DNA of 25,413 nt, taken from Gammaproteobacteria bacterium. GTDB taxonomy: Bacteria; Pseudomonadota; Gammaproteobacteria; Eutrophobiales; Eutrophobiaceae. The DNA is taken from positions 1-25,413 of the forward strand of contig JABHFC010000126.1 in NCBI GenBank assembly GCA_018676275.1, written 5' to 3'. Positions within the stretch are counted from its first letter, which is position 1. Each line of letters opens with the position of its first letter. Shown in pieces: positions 22,450 to 25,413 of the stretch. The notes beneath the pieces are model-generated. The model saw nothing but the letters and a program-made list of their open reading frames with translations, had not been told where the DNA came from and made no database searches. Position numbers and translations under genes: made by a program.

Positions 22450-23345
22450 GGCTTTTCTCCAAGTAAGATGTTGATGGTTTCATCGAACAATGAAAAAAGA
22501 TCAGTGGCCATGTCCGTGCCGCCAACGGTAAAGGGTAAGGCTATCGCCCTGATGCCACTGCGCTCTGATAACCAGGCGGAAGCCTTACCGTCCTGGTAGG
22601 GAGTGCGCAGGATCAGATCGGCGCCGCCATTGCCAAACTTGCTTATCAGTCCGGCAAGATGGCCCGCTGTCGGTGGAATACCGGGCACCGGTTCCATTGT
22701 CGCCACTTCAATCAGTCCGAGCCAGTCCTGTAAATAAACCCAGGACTTGTGGTGAGTAATGATGCGTTTACCTTTCAACACTGCGCCACGTTGCTCCCAG
22801 TTCTGAATGGCGGCAGTCCAACGTTGCATGAAAGACGCGAGACCCTGGCGATAGACATCGGCCTGTTTTGCATCCAGCGCGATCATTTTCTCTGCAAGTA
22901 CTTTTGCAATCAGAGTAATGTTGTGCGGATTGGTTTGCACATGCGGATTTCCCTGCGGATGTACATCGCCCTTGCTGCGATCAATGCTGTCGGGTATATC
23001 CAGTCTTTGTACCAATGCACTGGTTTCAATATAGGCGTCGCTACCGGGTTTTACTTTTGGATTATTGGCCTTGTTTAACAAGGCCGGTAACCAGCCGATT
23101 TCCAGTTGCGCACCACTACAGACAACCAGATCGGCACGCCGGACCTTCGCGATCAGGCTTGGCCTTGCCTGGATGTAATGGGGATCCTGGTGAGCGCTGG
23201 TGGCACTGAATGCCTTGACCTGGCCCTGGGCAATTTCTTCGGCCAGTGCTGCCCATTCCGGTTCACAGGCAAATATTGTCAGTTTCGCTTCGGCGACCAG
23301 GGGTACACTCAGTAAGAGTGAAGACAGAATGATAGAACGGATCAT
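22446..23345 (-). CDS. znuA: Zinc ABC transporter substrate-binding protein ZnuA-like
   Basis: A 299-residue periplasmic metal-binding protein of cluster A-I. The signal peptide ends around VAEA (residue 20). Probable metal-site His residues are H56 in AHQDPHY, H135 in QGNPHV (H129 and H141 nearby) and H198/H199 in IITHHKSW. The long His/Asp-rich loop of enterobacterial ZnuA is reduced to a short segment, GDVHPQGNPHVQTNPHN. ATG 23345 is chosen because the signal peptide begins there and GGGAG sits 7 nt upstream; the frame runs 32 codons further into the porin gene. It is 13 bp after the porin stop. Confidence 0.9.
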   Translation of the reverse strand: MIRSIILSSLLLSVPLVAEAKLTIFACEPEWAALAEEIAQGQVKAFSATSAHQDPHYIQARPSLIAKVRRADLVVCSGAQLEIGWLPALLNKANNPKVKPGSDAYIETSALVQRLDIPDSIDRSKGDVHPQGNPHVQTNPHNITLIAKVLAEKMIALDAKQADVYRQGLASFMQRWTAAIQNWEQRGAVLKGKRIITHHKSWVYLQDWLGLIEVATMEPVPGIPPTAGHLAGLISKFGNGGADLILRTPYQDGKASAWLSERSGIRAIALPFTVGGTDMATDLFSLFDETINILLGEKP

Positions 23346-23358
23346 AGCTAAGCTCCCG

Positions 23359-24738
23359 TTAGAATGAGTGGGCGCCATGGGCACCGATACTGAAGATATA
23401 TTGCACACCCCATTGATCATCACTGACCAAACCTGATTCATCGCGAGTGTACTGAAAACGCAGTCGACTGAATTCGCTGTTGGACCAGTCCGCCATCAGG
23501 CTGAAACGTTTGGGTGTCTTTCCCATTGGATCAAGTTCGGTGCCGGCGAAGGCAAGACCGGGATTGTCTGCTGAGAGCAGATCAAAACGGGCACCGACAC
23601 GCCAGCGTGGTACAGGTTGATACACAGCCTGTGCATACCAGCCCTGTTGAGCCGCATCAAAAGCAAGATCGCGACCATCGGGCAAGAGCATATGACCTTT
23701 TTCTTTGCGCCAGATGTATTCGCTTTGAAAAACAAAATTCTTGTCTTTCCAGTTGCCTCTCGGTGCCCATTTCCAGACTAACTCTGCGATCAACATATTA
23801 CTGTTGCCGTTAAATGCGATCGGATCATCTTCATCGCCCATTTCACGCCCTTCACTGCCTGCGTTCAAATAGGAAATGCCGGCCAGCCAACTGCTGCTGT
23901 CACCGATGTCGCCACCGCTGCGGGCAAACAAGGTACGAGCGCCAAAACCCGAATCATCTGCACCGCCGGCGGGATAACGACCGCCGCGCATGATCTCGCC
24001 ACCGAGTTCGATATAAAGATCGGTCGGTGCCAGCCAACGTAGTTGTACACCGTCATCGAGATATTGATCACCAAGCAAGGCCTGGTAAGCCAGTGGTTGA
24101 TCAGCAAAGTCCCAGCTGTGTGCATGTTTGCTGTTCAGGTAACCGATACCGGAAAACATACGTCCGATGCGCGCTGATAAACCTGCCGGTAAAGCCTGGG
24201 TTTCTATCCAGGCTTCTTCGATCTCGATTTTGCTTTCGCCGTCTTCGATCACGACTGGCAATGTCAGCCAGGCACTGAACTTGTCATCGACATTGGCAGA
24301 GATATCAATTTCTGTCTCACCAATAGCCAGGCCTTCGTCAATTGCACCGGCTTCACCACCAAGGGGAAAGCCGGGAACTCCGTTAGCCGGGCCCTTTCGA
24401 TAATCCCAGGCCGATCCCTGGAAGATGACACCGATGGCGGGATTGAAAACATTTTCGCCAACCGCACTTCTATTGCCCTTACGTACGGTTTCAATTTCCG
24501 CTGCCGCGATTGTCGGTTCCGCGGCGGCAGCCCCGGCCTTGTCTGTCTGTTGCAGTTTCTGTTCGGTCGCGACGAGTCGTTGCTCCAGTGCCGCGATACG
24601 ACTTTCATAGTCACTGCGAATGGCTGTCAACTCAGCACGCAAAACATCAATACTTGTTTGCGTCTGTTCCATCGACACAGCCGGTGTTACGTTAATAAAT
24701 AAAATAGAACCTAAAATAATTAAAGCAGATGAACGCAT
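23359..24738 (-). CDS. Outer-membrane porin-like protein of the zinc operon
   Basis: A 459-residue exported protein. The signal peptide (about 1-22) is followed by a coiled coil (about 25-66, SIDVLRAELTAIRSDYESRI onward), an Ala-rich linker, and a region rich in alternating aromatic strands ending QWGVQYIFSIGAHGAHSF with a terminal Phe, as in outer-membrane beta-barrels. The N-terminal coiled coil could trimerise the barrel or reach peptidoglycan. It lies directly upstream of znuA, so a role in zinc entry across the outer membrane is inferred from context. A good ribosome site, TTGAGGG, lies 8 nt before the ATG. Confidence 0.8.
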   Translation of the reverse strand: MRSSALIILGSILFINVTPAVSMEQTQTSIDVLRAELTAIRSDYESRIAALEQRLVATEQKLQQTDKAGAAAAEPTIAAAEIETVRKGNRSAVGENVFNPAIGVIFQGSAWDYRKGPANGVPGFPLGGEAGAIDEGLAIGETEIDISANVDDKFSAWLTLPVVIEDGESKIEIEEAWIETQALPAGLSARIGRMFSGIGYLNSKHAHSWDFADQPLAYQALLGDQYLDDGVQLRWLAPTDLYIELGGEIMRGGRYPAGGADDSGFGARTLFARSGGDIGDSSSWLAGISYLNAGSEGREMGDEDDPIAFNGNSNMLIAELVWKWAPRGNWKDKNFVFQSEYIWRKEKGHMLLPDGRDLAFDAAQQGWYAQAVYQPVPRWRVGARFDLLSADNPGLAFAGTELDPMGKTPKRFSLMADWSNSEFSRLRFQYTRDESGLVSDDQWGVQYIFSIGAHGAHSF

Positions 24739-24810
24739 TTGATTACCCTCAATAAAGTTAATTAACTGGCAGCCGTGTAAAACAGCCTGCCGTTTAAAAC
24801 TAAAACTTAT

Positions 24811-25092
24811 TCAGGCAAGAAAGGGTGGTGCGCGTTGGCTATAGGCAAGTTGTAAAAGCGGAAGGTTTGCCGACACATGTTGCTGAGAGTGTCGGGGTGG
24901 AGTAGTGATGATCGGGGCAAACTGCAGAATCGAAGGCGTGATCGCATGAGTCTGCTGCGACTGACCGATACATAGCTGACAGGTAATTTGATCCGGACCG
25001 CTGTGTCCGCTCGCATGCACGGCCAGCGCAACCTGGCTTAATGCGATTAGCAGCGATAATGTAAGACACAGTTGACGTGTGCTTATAGACAT
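24811..25092 (-). CDS. Small secreted zinc-chaperone-like protein
   Basis: A 93-residue exported protein. The signal peptide ends near QVALA (residue 24). The mature part has His residues (H26, H30) just ahead of a CxxC pair C38/C41 in ITCQLCIGQ, and ends SQRAPPFLA. The HxnCxxC start and the RAPPFL-type end are features I associate with proteins annotated as zinc chaperones of ABC-type zinc uptake systems; DUF2946 proteins look similar. It is the first gene of the minus-strand zinc operon, 72 bp ahead of the porin. Other frames over this stretch are shadows. Confidence 0.7.
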   Translation of the reverse strand: MSISTRQLCLTLSLLIALSQVALAVHASGHSGPDQITCQLCIGQSQQTHAITPSILQFAPIITTPPRHSQQHVSANLPLLQLAYSQRAPPFLA

Positions 25093-25124
25093 CCGACCAT
25101 GTTACTCGAAACACGGTAAAATAC

Positions 25125-25130
25125 TATAAT
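25125..25130 (+). promoter_or_regulatory. Consensus -10 box in the divergent intergenic region
   Basis: TATAAT on the plus strand, 73 nt ahead of the secreted-protein start. No convincing -35 is seen. The surrounding AT-rich stretch also lies about 35 nt upstream of the zinc operon's first gene on the other strand, where a Zur site would be expected, but no clear Zur palindrome was found. Confidence 0.35.
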
Positions 25131-25202
25131 AAAGACGTTGATTGGTGAAGCAGACCGACAGCAGTCAGGCAGATGTCGTCCATGACAGGGGAGCATGATT
25201 GA

Positions 25203-25413
25203 ATGAAAATATACCTTAAGTTTCTGATTTTCCTCGCCTGTCTGAACCTGTCCACCGTATTTGCCCATGGCTTGCATGAAACCAGTAGTGGCATCATTCA
25301 AGCTGAAAAACCTGCCAGTTTTCTGGATTTCTTTATCAGCGATCTTAATGCGAAAGCGAATGTCGAGATTGATGAACGCAAAGGCTACATCTATATAGAG
25401 AGTGATGGGCTCG
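25203..25413 (+). CDS. Secreted protein, possibly YHYH-family, cut by window end
   Basis: The first 70 residues are visible. A signal peptide (MKIYLKFLIFLACLNL to about FA at residue 22) precedes a mature start HGLHETSSG. The last visible stretch VEIDERKGYIYIESDGL resembles the opening of YHYH-domain proteins (a strand pair before a SNGIPDH-like motif), but the diagnostic part lies beyond the edge. The start is ATG 25203 with AGGGGAG 9 nt upstream; a three-codon frame ATGATTGAATGA overlaps it. It is divergent from the zinc operon and may share its regulatory region. Confidence 0.6.
   Translation, partial: MKIYLKFLIFLACLNLSTVFAHGLHETSSGIIQAEKPASFLDFFISDLNAKANVEIDERKGYIYIESDGL

Noticed and set aside
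25093..25202. Zur-binding site in the divergent region
   Set aside because: AT-rich AAATACTATAATAAA is not a convincing palindrome and matches the Zur consensus poorly.
1..25413. tRNA, rRNA or prophage attachment sites
   Set aside because: None recognised by eye on either strand, and no integrase or transposase gene is encoded in the window.

Overview
The window looks like chromosomal DNA of a gammaproteobacterium. It carries darP (yjgA), a DUF2058/YaiL-type gene, sixA, a Blc lipocalin, an MlaC-like protein beside an RND lipid exporter, and a Znu-type zinc uptake operon. Genus cannot be fixed from the sequence. A DNR/FNR-like box in front of a c-type cytochrome suggests a facultative, respiratory lifestyle. 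A family of short hairpin repeats (REP/MITE-like) fills many intergenic gaps.

Left part (1-9003). The window opens inside an ABC exporter operon: a membrane-fusion protein (cut by the edge), an ATPase and an ABC-2 permease, translationally coupled by TTGA and ATGA overlaps. Next come a lipoprotein cytochrome c behind a TTGAT-N4-GTCAA box, then an MlaC-family periplasmic protein with an HAE3-type RND transporter. These are followed by a cyclase-like/FHA protein with a small coiled-coil partner, and a flavin-binding PPOX-family protein. Hairpin repeats fill the spaces around 3.4-3.56 kb, 8.06-8.28 kb and 8.97 kb.

Centre (9104-15396). This accessory block is AT-richer by eye and looks like a candidate genome-defence or DNA-processing locus. 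It encodes a membrane-anchored NERD nuclease-like protein, a Nudix-methyltransferase fusion, a 1109-residue PLD/SF2-helicase/DUF3427 protein, and a protein with a PD-(D/E)XK-like D-x16-ExK signature. The Nudix-MTase and helicase genes overlap by 4 bp. The helicase contains what reads as a LexA/UmuD (S24)-like self-cleavage module: a Cys-Gly site 39 residues before a Ser-Met nucleophile motif. A small membrane protein of unknown function ends the block.

Right-centre (15515-20887). A DEDDh exonuclease is followed by three type II toxin-antitoxin modules within 2.8 kb: two HigBA-like on the minus strand, and one RHH/RelE-like on the plus strand. They are interspersed with DUF2058, repeats, a Mug-type uracil-DNA glycosylase, darP and sixA. 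Both HigBA modules share a nearly identical upstream segment and operator layout. All three TA promoters place the -10 box only 6-7 nt before a start codon, which implies leaderless mRNAs. The second HigB gene carries a 27-bp repeat-derived insertion at its 5' end.

Right end (21080-25413). A lipocalin converges on a minus-strand zinc operon. In transcription order this is a small CxxC zinc-chaperone-like protein, an outer-membrane porin, ZnuA and ZnuB, with no ATPase gene in the window. A divergent secreted protein, possibly of the YHYH family, runs off the edge.
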